From Bradyrhizobium sp. CCGB01 (GTDB lineage: Bacteria; Pseudomonadota; Alphaproteobacteria; Rhizobiales; Xanthobacteraceae), in assembly GCF_024199795.1 (NCBI RefSeq), contig NZ_JANADK010000001.1, forward strand, positions 5,704,001 to 5,768,000: a stretch of 64,000 bases of DNA, in the 5' to 3' direction. Position numbers and translations under genes: made by a program. Of the stretch, positions 16,176-27,645 are shown in pieces (the first letter of the stretch is position 1; the number at the start of each line of letters is the position of its first letter). Under the pieces are notes generated by a model that saw only the letters and a program-made list of their open reading frames with translations, was not told the DNA's origin and ran no database searches.

Positions 16176-16406
16176 ATGAGGACTCACGCCACGATAAGCG
16201 GATCGGAGCTGCTGCTGGGTGTGATCGCGATCCGGCTCGCGGTCCTGGTGCTGGTGGGCTGGGGCCTGACGCTCCTGCCGCGGCAGGCGCGTGACGGCGA
16301 ACCGGTCTGCGTGCCCGCAATCAAGAGCGCAGCTCAATCTTCGGCGAAGACGGTCGGCCCGCGCGTCGCCGATACGGCATTCGACGACATGCGTCTGCAC
16401 GACTAG
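16176..16406 (+). CDS. Small hypothetical membrane protein
   Basis: This 76-residue frame has strongly GC-rich third positions, as real genes here do. It has one hydrophobic helix (about 12-32: LLLGVIAIRLAVLVLVGWGL) followed by a polar tail with one Cys (GEPVCVPA). It could be a single-pass membrane protein or carry an uncleaved signal. I know no family. It lies between the AraC regulator and the aldo/keto reductase on the same strand; the longer frame from 16122 adds an unlikely front end. Confidence 0.6.
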   Translation: MRTHATISGSELLLGVIAIRLAVLVLVGWGLTLLPRQARDGEPVCVPAIKSAAQSSAKTVGPRVADTAFDDMRLHD

Positions 16407-16522
16407 GCCATTCCCAAGCAAGGCCGGTATGTGAGCGCGGAATAGGACGCCGCGCGTGCTTGCATTACCATCGCCGCCCAAGGCCGCCCCGATCAACCAG
16501 CGGCCAGCCGAGGAGCATATCG

Positions 16523-17548
16523 ATGGAATACCGACGCTTGGGCCGATCAGGCCTCATGGTGCCCGCTTTGAGCCTTGGGACCGGCACCTTCGGCGGCGTC
16601 GGCCGCCTTGCCGCATGGGGTACGACGGACGCGACCGAAGCGCGGCGCCTTCTCGATATCTGCCTCGATGCCGGGGTGTCGATGTTCGACACTGCCAACG
16701 TCTATTCGCTCGGGGAATCCGAGCGCGTCCTCGGCGAGGCCATCAAGGGCCGCCGCGACAAGGTCTTGATCTCGACCAAGGCAACCTTCCGCTTCGGCGA
16801 CGGGCCCAACGACATCGGCTCGTCGCGGCAGCATCTGCTCGCGGCCATCGACGGTTCGCTGAGCCGGCTCGGCACCGATTACATCGATCTGTTCCAGCTT
16901 CACGGCTTCGACGCCTTCACCCCGCCTGAAGAGGTGCTTGCGACCCTCGACGTGCTCGTGCGCGCCGGCAAGATCCGCTATGTCGGCGTTTCGAACTTTT
17001 CGGGCTGGCACCTGATGAAGTCGCTCTCCGTCGCCGACAAGCATGGCTTCCCGCGCTATGTCGCCAACCAGACCTACTATTCATTGATTGGGCGCGATTA
17101 CGAATGGGAGCTGATGCCGCTCGGCGTCGACCAGGGGCTCGGCGCGGTGGTCTGGTCGCCGCTCGGCTGGGGCCGCCTCACCGGCAAGATCCGCCGCGGC
17201 CAGCCGAAGCCTGACGTGAGCCGCCTGCCCAAGACGGCCGAGTTCGGCCCGCCCGTGCCGGACGAGCACGTCTATCGCGTCGTCGATGCAATCGACGAGG
17301 TCGCCAGGGAGACGGGCAAGAGCGTCTCGCAGATAGCGCTGAACTGGCTGCTCCAGCGTCCGACGGTCTCGACGCTGATCATCGGTGCGCGCAACGAGAC
17401 GCAGCTGCGCGAAAATCTCGGCGCGGTCGGTTGGACATTGACCAGGGACCAGATCGCAAAGCTCGATGCCGCGAGCAAGGTGACGCTGCCCTATCCCTAT
17501 TGGCACCAGCGCACCACCTTCACCGACCGCAATCCGCCGGCGGTCTAG
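16523..17548 (+). CDS. Aldo/keto reductase
   Basis: This NAD(P)H-dependent oxidoreductase of the TIM-barrel AKR superfamily has 341 residues. Catalytic tetrad positions are visible: Asp in FDTANVYSLG, Tyr in the same segment, Lys in VLISTKATF and His in FQLHGFDAF. The C-terminal cofactor-binding segment is TLIIGARNETQLRENL. The ATG at 16523 follows a GAGGAG sequence at 16510-16515. Its substrate is unknown. It is downstream of the nitrile cluster regulator on the same strand and could act on an aldehyde linked to that pathway, but this is only neighbourhood inference. Confidence 0.92.
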   Translation: MEYRRLGRSGLMVPALSLGTGTFGGVGRLAAWGTTDATEARRLLDICLDAGVSMFDTANVYSLGESERVLGEAIKGRRDKVLISTKATFRFGDGPNDIGSSRQHLLAAIDGSLSRLGTDYIDLFQLHGFDAFTPPEEVLATLDVLVRAGKIRYVGVSNFSGWHLMKSLSVADKHGFPRYVANQTYYSLIGRDYEWELMPLGVDQGLGAVVWSPLGWGRLTGKIRRGQPKPDVSRLPKTAEFGPPVPDEHVYRVVDAIDEVARETGKSVSQIALNWLLQRPTVSTLIIGARNETQLRENLGAVGWTLTRDQIAKLDAASKVTLPYPYWHQRTTFTDRNPPAV

Positions 17549-17712
17549 GGACCGACCGCTCGGCGCGGCTTGCGAAAGCGCTTGCTGAGCCATGTTTGCC
17601 GCGCCGGCAGGACTCCGGAACAGGAACTGTCCGTGTCCCGCCGGGTTGCGATCACTCCTGCAATTTCCTAATCCGGAGGTAAATTACGGCTCGAATCAAG
17701 CTTGCCTCCATC

Positions 17713-19134
17713 ATGTCGTCTGCCCCGATCGAGCATGCCGACGGCCTGCCGCAGCCGCAGCGCAACCAGGCGGTGCTGACGATTGCACTCGGCATCATCA
17801 TGGCGGTCGTTGACAGCGCCATCGCCAACGTGGCGCTGCCGACCATCGCGGCCGACCTCGATGCGAGCCCGGCCTTCTCGATCTGGATCGTCAATGGCTA
17901 CCAGCTCGCGATCACGATCTCGCTGTTGCCGCTGGCGTCGCTCGGCGAGATCGTCGGCTATCGGCGCGTCTATCTGGCAGGGCTCGTCCTGTTCACGCTC
18001 GCATCCGCCTTCTGCGCGCTGGCGCATACGCTGCCGCTGCTGACGATCGCGCGCATTCTCCAGGGCTTTGGCGCGGCCGGCATCATGAGCGTCAACGCGG
18101 CCCTGGTGCGCTTCACCTATCCGCGCAGCCAGCTCGGCCGCGGCATCGGGATCAACGCACTCGTCGTCGCTTTCTCGGCCGCGGTCGGGCCGACGCTCGC
18201 CGCGGGCATCCTCGCGGTCGGAACCTGGCCCTGGCTGTTCGCCATCAACGTCCCGCTCGGTGCAGTGACGCTGGTGCTCGGCCTGCGCAGCCTGCCGCAC
18301 ACCACCCCCGCGGCCCGTTCCTTCGACTGGCAGAGCGCGGGGCTGTCCGCGATCACCTTCGGCGTCGGAATCGCCGCGGTCGATAGCGTCGGTCATGGCG
18401 AGGCCGCCATCACCTGTCTCATTCAATTCGCCATCGCCATCGTCGCGGGCGCGCTGCTGATCTACCGCGAAACCCACATGACCTCGCCGCTCTTGCCGGT
18501 CGACCTGTTGCGCATCCCGGTGTTCGCGCTCTCGATTGCGACCTCGATCGCCTCGTTCTGCGGACAGATGCTGGCCTTCGTCGCGATCCCGTTCTACCTC
18601 CAGAGCCGCTTCGGCTATTCGGCGGTGCATATGGGACTCCTGATCACGCCCTGGCCTATCGCGGTCGCGTTCGCGGCCCCGCTCGCCGGCCGCCTGGTCG
18701 AGCATTATCCGGCCGGCCTGCTCGGCGGCATCGGGCTCACGCTGTTTGCCTGCGGCCTCGGCGCGCTCGCCTTCCTGCCCGCAAGCCCGACCCCGCTCGA
18801 CGTAATCTGGCGCATGGCGCTTGCCGGTGCCGGCTTCGGCCTGTTCCAGACCCCCAACAACCGGACCATGATCGCGGCCGCCCCGCGCGAGCGCGCCGGC
18901 GGCGCCAGCGGCATGCTGGGAACGGCGCGCCTGCTCGGCCAGACCACTGGGGCGGCGCTGGTGGCGCTGCTGCTCGGCCGCTATCCGGTCGAGGGAACAC
19001 GGATAGCGCTCCTCGTCGGGGTGGGATTTGCGCTCTGCGGCGCGGTGCTGAGCATGCTGCGGCTGTCTCCAGCGGGCGCACGCGGCGCCGAGCACGTCCG
19101 GGTGCAGGACGACCAGCGCCTGCGCGGCGAATAG
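17713..19134 (+). CDS. MFS multidrug-type transporter (DHA2 / EmrB-QacA group)
   Basis: The 473-residue membrane protein begins with a first helix ending in IANVALPTIAADLDA, the hallmark motif of 14-helix DHA2 exporters. This is followed by WIVNGYQLAITISLLPLASLGE and GFGAAGIMSVNAALVR. Such proteins export drugs or toxic metabolites by proton antiport. The ATG at 17713 has no close ribosome site; a strong GGAGGT lies at 17675-17680, 33 bases too far, directly before in-frame ATT/ACG codons, so the true start may be non-canonical. No TetR or MarR regulator is adjacent. Confidence 0.9.
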   Translation: MSSAPIEHADGLPQPQRNQAVLTIALGIIMAVVDSAIANVALPTIAADLDASPAFSIWIVNGYQLAITISLLPLASLGEIVGYRRVYLAGLVLFTLASAFCALAHTLPLLTIARILQGFGAAGIMSVNAALVRFTYPRSQLGRGIGINALVVAFSAAVGPTLAAGILAVGTWPWLFAINVPLGAVTLVLGLRSLPHTTPAARSFDWQSAGLSAITFGVGIAAVDSVGHGEAAITCLIQFAIAIVAGALLIYRETHMTSPLLPVDLLRIPVFALSIATSIASFCGQMLAFVAIPFYLQSRFGYSAVHMGLLITPWPIAVAFAAPLAGRLVEHYPAGLLGGIGLTLFACGLGALAFLPASPTPLDVIWRMALAGAGFGLFQTPNNRTMIAAAPRERAGGASGMLGTARLLGQTTGAALVALLLGRYPVEGTRIALLVGVGFALCGAVLSMLRLSPAGARGAEHVRVQDDQRLRGE

Positions 19135-19241
19135 CAACCTCGCTCCGGCCGAGGCCGATCCGTAGTAATACGATGCCACGCAAGGAGTATTGCGCTCGCG
19201 CTTTGGTTGCGCTTATTGCAACCAAGGCTGGGGGATATTTT

Positions 19242-19703
19242 ATGAGTCATTTCAAGGTCGCGGCGCTTTGCGTCGTGGCTGCAGCGGTGAGCGGATGTGC
19301 GGGTCGCGCTCCAGCGCCGGTTTCGGTGGTGCAGCCTCAGGACCGCTACATGGACTGTGCGGCAATTGCCATCGAGGTCCAAACCAACAACGCAAAGGTT
19401 CAGCAACTCGCGTCCGACAAGGGCTTGAAGGTTGCCCAAAACGTCGCCGCCGGCGTCGCCGGGCTGGTCATTCCCGTCCTTTGGTTCGGCATGGACTTCC
19501 AGGGAACGGCTGATACCGAAATTCAGGCACTTCAGGCTCGTCAGCAGTATTTGGCCGCGCTCGCGGAGCAACGCCGCTGTGGAGAAGACACCGGGGACGC
19601 GCAAAAGGTCGTTACCGAGTCCGCAAAGAAGCCCAAGGCGAAGCCGAAAGCCCCGCCCACTCCTACTGCTTCGGCGGCGCCACCCCCGCCAGCAGAACAG
19701 TAG
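19242..19703 (+). CDS. Putative outer-membrane or periplasmic lipoprotein
   Basis: The 153-residue precursor has a lipoprotein signal ending in the lipobox AVSGC (Cys about residue 21). The mature part has two more Cys (YMDCAAIAIE and QRRCGED), a central helix with a glycine-rich hydrophobic stretch (VAAGVAGLVIPVLWFGMDF), and a Lys/Pro/Ala-rich tail. That pattern fits small envelope lipoproteins of unknown function. The ATG at 19242 is chosen because it begins the signal peptide; the longer frame from 19173 would hide it. A strong terminator follows at 19782. Confidence 0.8.
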   Translation: MSHFKVAALCVVAAAVSGCAGRAPAPVSVVQPQDRYMDCAAIAIEVQTNNAKVQQLASDKGLKVAQNVAAGVAGLVIPVLWFGMDFQGTADTEIQALQARQQYLAALAEQRRCGEDTGDAQKVVTESAKKPKAKPKAPPTPTASAAPPPPAEQ

Positions 19704-19781
19704 TAAACGAAGCTCCTCTCCGTCTTTCTCGAATTGCATCCGCCCCAGTCGCATGCTCGCGGCATAGCGAATGCGCAAACA

Positions 19782-19810
19782 AAAAGGCCGGCTTTTCCAG
19801 CCGGCCTTTT
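19782..19810. terminator. Bidirectional intrinsic terminator
   Basis: Bases 19782-19793 and 19799-19810 form a 12-bp perfect stem with a five-base loop. The A-tract on one side and T-tract on the other let it end transcription both from the lipoprotein gene (+) and from clpA (-), which stops 20 bp away. Confidence 0.9.
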
Positions 19811-19829
19811 CGATTCATTGCGCGGCCGA

Positions 19830-22250
<2,421 letters not shown>

Positions 22251-22318
22251 TCGCGTCCTCTATGGCCCCCACCATCATGATCGCCATCGCCCGGTCAGGC
22301 AACAACAACCTTTGTCAC

Positions 22319-22345
22319 ATATAGTTATACAAGATCGCGGCGAAA
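22319..22345 (-). promoter_or_regulatory. Candidate promoter of clpA
   Basis: Read on the minus strand, CTATAT (22324-22319) is a good match to the alphaproteobacterial -10 element and lies about 70 bases before the clpA start. A partial -35 (TTTCGC) sits 17 bases further up. The match to -35 consensus is weak, so this is only a candidate. A separate clpA promoter is plausible given the long gap from clpS. Confidence 0.3.
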
Positions 22346-22521
22346 GACCGGTTCCGCGACTCGGCGGCGACATGCCTGCCGTATTTTCGATGCAAAACCC
22401 GTTCCGAGTTGGGCAGGATCGGCGCGGAGACAGGATTTCGCACGGTGGTCGGCCGGCCATCACGCGGCGATCACACTGCGACATGCGCAGCGAGCGTCTG
22501 CGTCACGCGCCGCGCGGAGGA

Positions 22522-22854
22522 TTATTTCTTCTCCATCACGCATTGCAGCGGATGCTGGTGCTTGCGGGCGAAATCCATCACCTGCGTCACCTTGGTCTCG
22601 GCGATCTCGTAGGTGAACACGCCGCACTCGCCGATGCCGTGATGATGGACGTGCAGCATGATCTTGGTCGCTGCCTCGACGTCCTTCTGGAAGAACTTCT
22701 CCAGCACATGAACAACGAATTCCATCGGCGTGTAGTCGTCGTTCAGGATCAGCACACGATACAGGTTCGGCCGTTTGGTCTTCGGTTTGACCTTGGTGAT
22801 GACAGAGGTATTCGGACCCGTCGGTCCACCCGAACGGTTCTCGTCATTGCTCAT
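22522..22854 (-). CDS. clpS: ClpS: adaptor for N-degron substrates of ClpAP
   Basis: ClpS binds proteins with destabilising N-terminal residues and delivers them to ClpA. The 110-residue protein has a flexible N-terminus (1-25) and the core with [15 protein letters not shown] (substrate-pocket Asn-Asp and Thr-Pro-Met), then [20 protein letters not shown]. The ATG at 22854 is preferred; a further in-frame ATG at 22914 adds 20 residues of doubtful value. It lies upstream of clpA in the standard order. Many alphaproteobacteria have a second ClpS, so this is the clpA-linked ClpS1 type. Confidence 0.95.
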   Translation of the reverse strand: MSNDENRSGGPTGPNTSVITKVKPKTKRPNLYRVLILNDDYTPMEFVVHVLEKFFQKDVEAATKIMLHVHHHGIGECGVFTYEIAETKVTQVMDFARKHQHPLQCVMEKK

Positions 22855-23340
22855 GCGAGGAGCGTGGGCAGCGGCTGGCGCGGACAGGTCTAGTCTGGAA
22901 GTCAGGTGCGGCATGGCTCAGGCGTTCAAATTCCCCACGGAAGCGAGTGACGGTCAGCCGCACGGCCCCGCCCTTCGGAGCTTTGCACGGGCGCGCCGTC
23001 TTGTTGGATCGCCGCTTCCAACCGCTCCGGTCAGGTCCGGATCGATTGTGGGGAATATGGGCCTGCCCCCGGCTCGCCGCAAGCGTGCAACGGTCTGGCC
23101 GATATGGCCGGAGCAGTCCCGATTCCCGGTCCGGGCGATCCCGGCCAAGGTTAATCAATCCAGACCGATTTGACAAAAATTTCCGCCTTCACCGTTTAGA
23201 ACCTCTTGACCAGGAACCCGGCCGTCAAGGCGGCTGCGGCGGCTTCGCGCGCGATACCTCCGGTTTTCTACGGTCCCAGTTACCTGCCGTTCAATCGCGT
23301 GGCGTCAAACCGGGCAAAATCACAGATCTCGGGGATCGCC
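22855..23340. other. Divergent intergenic region between clpS and the tadG-like gene
   Basis: No gene is supported in these 486 bp; frames on both strands are Arg/Pro/Gly-rich shadows. It must hold promoters for clpS (-) and the TadG-like gene (+). On the plus strand TTGACA (23170-23175) is a full -35 match, but the following -10 (GTTTAG or TTTAGA, 18-19 bases on) is poor. An AT-rich patch, unusual for this window, surrounds it (23155-23200). Confidence 0.5.
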
Positions 23341-24996
23341 ATGTTTCGCCCGCCCGTTGTCAGCCGTATCGGTCGACAGCTCGCCCGCTTTGCCGGCGCC
23401 GAGCAAGGCAATATCGCCGTGATCTTCGCCATTGCGCTGGTCCCAGTGCTGGGCTTCGTCGGCGCCGCGATCGATTATGGCCGCGGCGTCAAAGCGCGCA
23501 GCTCGCTGCAGGTCGCGCTGGACTCCGCAGCCTTGATGGTTTCCAAAGACCTGACCAACGGCATCATCACGGAAGCCGACATCGAGGCCAAGGCCAAAGC
23601 CTATTTCAGCGGTCTTTACACCGGTAACACCGGCACGGTGTCGACAGCCGACATTCACGCCACCTACACGGCCAAAGACGCCAACGGAATCTCGAACGTC
23701 GTCGTCACCGGCTCCGGCTCCATGCCGACCGATTTCATGAGGGTCGCCGGCTATCCGACACTAGATTTCAGCGCAAGCTCGACATCGGCATGGGGAAACA
23801 CCCGCATGCGGGTGGCGATGATCCTGGATAACACGGGATCGATGGCCCAGAATGGCAAGATGGCCGCCATGCAGACCGCGGCCAAGGACATGATCGACAC
23901 GCTGTCGGGCTACAACAAGCAGACCGGCGACGTCTACATCTCGATCATCCCGTTTTCGAAGGACGTCAACGTCGACACCACCAATGTTGGCGCGTCGTGG
24001 ATCAACTGGACGGAGTGGGAGGCCGAGCCTCCGATCCTCGTCAACAACAAGTCCAACAGCTTCAATTCGGCCGTCGGCGGATCGAACTGCCCCTTCACGA
24101 ACAGCAGCCAGGGCTTCACCTGCATGGACCGGCCCGCAACGTTGAGCGGCGCCAGCAGCGTCAGCACGATACCGTCGACCGGCACCTATGCCGGGTATAT
24201 CTGTCCCAGCGTGGACAGCGGCCATAAGCTCGCGGGCAAGTCCGGTATCTACTACAACGGCTGCTACACGACCGTCACCGGCTCGAGCGCAAGCTGCGGA
24301 TCGAACACGAGCTGCACCTGCACGGGCAGCGGCTCGAGCAAGATTTGTCACCTCTGGCGCGGCGACGGCACTGCGGCAACGGCGGCAGCAGCCCCCGGGC
24401 ACAACACCTGGACCGGCTGCGTCAACGATCGCGATCAGGACTACGACACCAAGAACACTGACCCGGCCTCGGGCAGCGGAACCCCATCTACGAAATTCTA
24501 TGCGGAGCAGTGGTCGGGCTGCCTTCCGGCCACCGTCTTTCCGATGAGCAACCAGTGGCAGACGCTGAAGGACCAGATCACCGCGATGGCCCCGAGCGGC
24601 AATACCAACCAGGCCGTGGGCCTCGCGTGGGGATGGCAATCCCTCAGTACGACCAACGGACCGATCGCGGCACCGCCCAAAGCCAGCAACTACGTCTACA
24701 AGGATTACATCGTGCTGCTGTCCGACGGCTTGAACACCCAGAACCGCTGGAGCACGACCCAGTCCAGCATCGACGACCGCCAGGAAATCCTTTGCCAGAA
24801 CATCAAGGGCGACACGGCAAACCCGGTCACGATTTTCACGATCCAGGTCAACATCAACAGCAAGGACGCCAAATCGCAGGTGCTGCAGGACTGCGCGACC
24901 AATGGCAATTTCCAGATGATCATGAAGTCGTCCGACACGTCCGATGCGTTCAAGAACATCCTCACGCAGATCTCCAAGCTGCGCGTCGCGAAGTAA
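23341..24996 (+). CDS. TadG-like pilus-assembly / vWA secreted protein
   Basis: The 551-residue protein opens with a TadE/TadG-type membrane anchor (GNIAVIFAIALVPVLGFVGAAIDYGRG, about 24-50, shown here in part only as a helix) and then a large extracytoplasmic von Willebrand A domain. The metal-binding MIDAS motif is DNTGSM near residue 160, with the later Asp in VLLSDGLN. The middle of the domain is rich in Cys, Ser and Gly (for example SCGSNTSCTCTGSGSSKICH). Such proteins belong to Flp/Tad pilus machines, but no other tad gene is nearby. The ATG at 23341 follows GGGGA. Confidence 0.85.
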   Translation: MFRPPVVSRIGRQLARFAGAEQGNIAVIFAIALVPVLGFVGAAIDYGRGVKARSSLQVALDSAALMVSKDLTNGIITEADIEAKAKAYFSGLYTGNTGTVSTADIHATYTAKDANGISNVVVTGSGSMPTDFMRVAGYPTLDFSASSTSAWGNTRMRVAMILDNTGSMAQNGKMAAMQTAAKDMIDTLSGYNKQTGDVYISIIPFSKDVNVDTTNVGASWINWTEWEAEPPILVNNKSNSFNSAVGGSNCPFTNSSQGFTCMDRPATLSGASSVSTIPSTGTYAGYICPSVDSGHKLAGKSGIYYNGCYTTVTGSSASCGSNTSCTCTGSGSSKICHLWRGDGTAATAAAAPGHNTWTGCVNDRDQDYDTKNTDPASGSGTPSTKFYAEQWSGCLPATVFPMSNQWQTLKDQITAMAPSGNTNQAVGLAWGWQSLSTTNGPIAAPPKASNYVYKDYIVLLSDGLNTQNRWSTTQSSIDDRQEILCQNIKGDTANPVTIFTIQVNINSKDAKSQVLQDCATNGNFQMIMKSSDTSDAFKNILTQISKLRVAK

Positions 24997-25019
24997 TCCA
25001 GACCAGCTCGCACGAACAA

Positions 25020-25050
25020 AAAAAGCCCGACTGCATCAGCCGGGCTTTTT
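25020..25050. terminator. Bidirectional intrinsic terminator
   Basis: AAAAAGCCCG (25020-25029) pairs with CGGGCTTTTT (25041-25050), with an additional CTG/CAG pair inside the loop. It lies between the convergent TadG-like and phasin genes and should serve both. Confidence 0.9.
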
Positions 25051-25073
25051 GATTCCAGGACTTCCAGAAAGCG

Positions 25074-25412
25074 TTAGTTGGCGGCCGGGGTGAACTTCGA
25101 CACGACGGTCTCGACCGGCTTGAACGCCTGCTTGGCGAGGTCGCTGTAGAGGCCGGCGATCTTCTGCGATTCCGCAACGAAGGTCTCGTAGGCGGAACGG
25201 GCGAAGTCGGTCTGCGCTTCCACGGCCTTGTCCAGCGACTTCACGCCGGAAAGCTTCTCGACGAAGGACTTGGTGTCTTCGAACGACTTCTTGGTGTAGT
25301 CGCCATACGCGCTGGCGATCGCCTGGAGGCCGTGCTGCATCGAGGTCGCGGAAGCAACGCACTGCTCGAACTGCTCTTTCCCGTAGCTCTGAAAGTCTTC
25401 AACCTTGAACAT
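25074..25412 (-). CDS. Phasin family protein
   Basis: Phasins coat polyhydroxyalkanoate granules and set their size and number. The 112-residue helical protein has the Phasin_2 pattern: MFKVEDFQSYGKEQFEQCVA, then KSFEDTKSFVEKLSGVKSLD and AVEAQTDFARSAYETFVAES. There is no signal peptide. The ATG at 25412 has AAGGA upstream and matches the family start; the longer frame would include the operator region. Two TGC-N3-GCA palindromes at 25476-25517 suggest PhaR-type repression relieved when polymer forms. Confidence 0.92.
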   Translation of the reverse strand: MFKVEDFQSYGKEQFEQCVASATSMQHGLQAIASAYGDYTKKSFEDTKSFVEKLSGVKSLDKAVEAQTDFARSAYETFVAESQKIAGLYSDLAKQAFKPVETVVSKFTPAAN

Positions 25413-25475
25413 TTCGGAATCCTTTTCCCTGGCTCTCGTCCGGAAGCCCCGGCTCCCTGACTTCGCCCAAAAATA

Positions 25476-25486
25476 GTGCAACGCAC
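25476..25486. promoter_or_regulatory. Candidate PhaR-type operator, site 1 (phasin)
   Basis: GTGCAACGCAC has the TGC-N3-GCA symmetry. Its centre lies 29 bp from that of the stronger site at 25503-25517, about three helical turns, so two bound dimers would face the same side. It is about 64 bp before the phasin start. Confidence 0.5.
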
Positions 25487-25502
25487 AAAAAAGTCAAGAA
25501 TC

Positions 25503-25517
25503 TTGTGCGACGCACAA
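25503..25517. promoter_or_regulatory. Candidate PhaR-type operator, site 2 (phasin)
   Basis: TTGTGCGACGCACAA is a perfect 15-bp palindrome around a single centre base. It contains TGC-N3-GCA, the kind of TGC-rich site bound by PhaR repressors in Paracoccus, Rhodobacter and rhizobia. A 13-bp core with only the centre base changed recurs at 30541-30553. Confidence 0.6.
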
Positions 25518-25800
25518 AATTCGATGCAAATCTCGGAGATTCCCGGGGTTTCCCGCAAGGGTTCCTTAAGCTTTTGGAAACCGCGGACCCCTACCCTGAT
25601 TCCCTGGACGTGTTCATCTTCCGCGAACGGTCAAAAGCCGTTTGAGAACACCACCTTAGCCAGAACAGCGGCTCAGGCCCAACGTCCCCCGCAGCGAACA
25701 CCAGCGGAGGGACAGCCTGAGCAGGTAATGATCCCGGGTCCAGTGGGCACAATTTCGCCCCACGAGCCGGTGATCAAGTCAGAAACGGGGACGGGGTTTC

Positions 25801-27624
25801 ATGCTTCGTAAAAACTTGTCTTCCTCGCGCTTGGCGCGGGTTGGCGTTTTCGGGCTTCTTACGGTCACCACCGTAATCATCTTCACGGATGCTGCCGAGG
25901 CACGGCGTCACCGCCGCCACTACGCGCACCACCGGGTGCAGCGCGATGTGTCCGAGAGTTCCAGCCCGAAATTCGCATCGATCATCGTCGACGGCAATTC
26001 CGGCTCCGTGCTCCAGGCAACGAGCCCCGACGGAATTCGCCACCCCGCCTCGCTGACCAAGATCATGACGCTCTATCTGCTGTTCGAGCGCCTCGAGTCC
26101 GGCAAGATGAAGCTCGACACCGAGATGCCGGTGTCGCAGCACGCCGCCGATCAGGATCCGACCAAGCTGAACCTGCGTGCCGGTCAGACCATCCGCGTCG
26201 AGGACGCGATCAAGGGTCTCGTCACCCGCTCGGCCAACGACGCGGCCGTTGTGATCGCGGAAGCGATCGCCGGCGACGAGGACGACTTCGCCCAGATGAT
26301 GACGCGCAAGGCGCGCTCGCTCGGCATGTCGAAGACGGTCTACCGCAACGCCAACGGCCTTCCCAACGACGAGCAGGTCACGACCGCGCGCGACCAGGCC
26401 ACGCTCGGCCGCGCCATCCAGGAGCGCTTCCCGCGCTACTACCGCTACTTCGCGACCTCGACGTTCAATTGGCGCGGACAGTCGATCCGGAATCACAATC
26501 ATCTGCTCGGCAGCGTCGAGGGCGTGGACGGCATCAAGACCGGCTACACCCGCGCCTCCGGCTTCAACCTCGTGACCTCGATGCGCCGCGGCAACCGCCA
26601 TCTGATCGGTGTGGTGCTCGGCGGCCGCAGCGGCGGCTCGCGCGACGCCATCATGCGCAACCTGCTCGCGGAGAACCTCGATAAGGGCGCGACCACCCAC
26701 ACCGTCGTCGCCGTCACCGAGCGCAACGGCGCTGACGCCAATACCGACGTTGCCGATGCATCGGAGACCCCGGCCCGCCCCGCTCCGCAGGTTCAGGCTG
26801 CGGCCGCTCCCGAGGCCGCCCCGTCGCGTCTGGCTGCGCGCCTGTCCACCCTTGCCGCTGCGACGGCCGCGATGCCGCCGGCTCAGGCCAAACCTGAAGT
26901 TCGGCAGACTGAATCCAAGATCGAGCCCGCGCCGCTCACCAATGGTGTGATCTCGAGCCAGCCGCTCTCCATCATCCCCGGCTCGTCCGAGCCGATGAAG
27001 CCGGTCCGGGTGAAGACGGTTCAGGTCAAGGCCGGCGCCGTGAAGGTCGCCTCCGCCGCCCCGGCTCAGGTCGCACCGCAGGTCACCAGCACAATTGCGG
27101 CCCGCTCCGACGTCGCGGAAACCTCCGGCGCCGTGGTCGCCCGGGCCGATCTCATCAACAGGCCCGAGACGGCGAGCCAGCCGGACGCGCCGAAGGCCGA
27201 GATCGCCCGCACCGAGATGCCCCGTCAGCCGGCGGGCTTCGGCACCGGCAACGGCATCCTGGGCGTGCTGCCGGCCACAACCGCTGCGGCCCCTGCCCCC
27301 ACGACCGCGAAGCTCGCTTCGGCCGATCCTGCCCCGCAGCCGATCCAGATGAGTGCCACCACCAAGCCCGTCGTCACCCATAGCGGCTGGATCGTCCAGG
27401 TCGGCGCGCTCGAGAGCGAGAACGAGGCTCAGCAGCGTATCGACGCCGCACGCAGCTCGGCCCGCGGCCTGCTCAGCAAGGCCGACCCGTTCACCGAGGT
27501 CGTCGCCAAGGACAATCGCAAGCTTTACCGGGCCCGCTTCGCCGGGCTCGAGCGGGACCAAGCCGAGGCCGTCTGCCGCGCCCTCAAGCGCGCCGACATC
27601 TCCTGCATCACCGTCCGCAACTGA
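25801..27624 (+). CDS. D-alanyl-D-alanine carboxypeptidase (PBP5/6 type) with SPOR domain
   Basis: This periplasmic serine peptidase trims the terminal D-Ala of peptidoglycan stems. Its 607 residues start with a signal (hydrophobic 11-29). The three active-site motifs are present: S84-L-T-K87, SAN in TRSANDAAV near 141, and KTG in GIKTGYT near 248. A long Ala/Pro-rich linker (about 310-515) leads to a SPOR domain (about 520-600, starting SGWIVQVGALESENEAQQRI) that should direct it to septal glycan. The domain order fits the family in Rhizobiales. A strong terminator follows. Confidence 0.94.
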   Translation: MLRKNLSSSRLARVGVFGLLTVTTVIIFTDAAEARRHRRHYAHHRVQRDVSESSSPKFASIIVDGNSGSVLQATSPDGIRHPASLTKIMTLYLLFERLESGKMKLDTEMPVSQHAADQDPTKLNLRAGQTIRVEDAIKGLVTRSANDAAVVIAEAIAGDEDDFAQMMTRKARSLGMSKTVYRNANGLPNDEQVTTARDQATLGRAIQERFPRYYRYFATSTFNWRGQSIRNHNHLLGSVEGVDGIKTGYTRASGFNLVTSMRRGNRHLIGVVLGGRSGGSRDAIMRNLLAENLDKGATTHTVVAVTERNGADANTDVADASETPARPAPQVQAAAAPEAAPSRLAARLSTLAAATAAMPPAQAKPEVRQTESKIEPAPLTNGVISSQPLSIIPGSSEPMKPVRVKTVQVKAGAVKVASAAPAQVAPQVTSTIAARSDVAETSGAVVARADLINRPETASQPDAPKAEIARTEMPRQPAGFGTGNGILGVLPATTAAAPAPTTAKLASADPAPQPIQMSATTKPVVTHSGWIVQVGALESENEAQQRIDAARSSARGLLSKADPFTEVVAKDNRKLYRARFAGLERDQAEAVCRALKRADISCITVRN

Positions 27625-27645
27625 TCTATCGGACCCGCCCCAAAC

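Larger units (their letters stand above)
25413..25800. other. Divergent promoter region, phasin / D,D-carboxypeptidase
   Basis: These 388 bp hold no gene. The phasin side carries two palindromic operators (25476-25486 and 25503-25517) in an AT-richer stretch. The remaining 250 bp upstream of the carboxypeptidase show no repeat or clear promoter that I can identify. Confidence 0.6.

Noticed and set aside
17668..19179. 503-codon minus-strand frame opposite the MFS transporter
   Set aside because: It is an Arg/Gln/Asp-rich shadow; the plus-strand frame has clear DHA2 motifs.
25774..27561. 595-codon minus-strand frame opposite the D,D-carboxypeptidase
   Set aside because: It is an antisense shadow with biased composition; the plus strand has the three penicillin-binding motifs.
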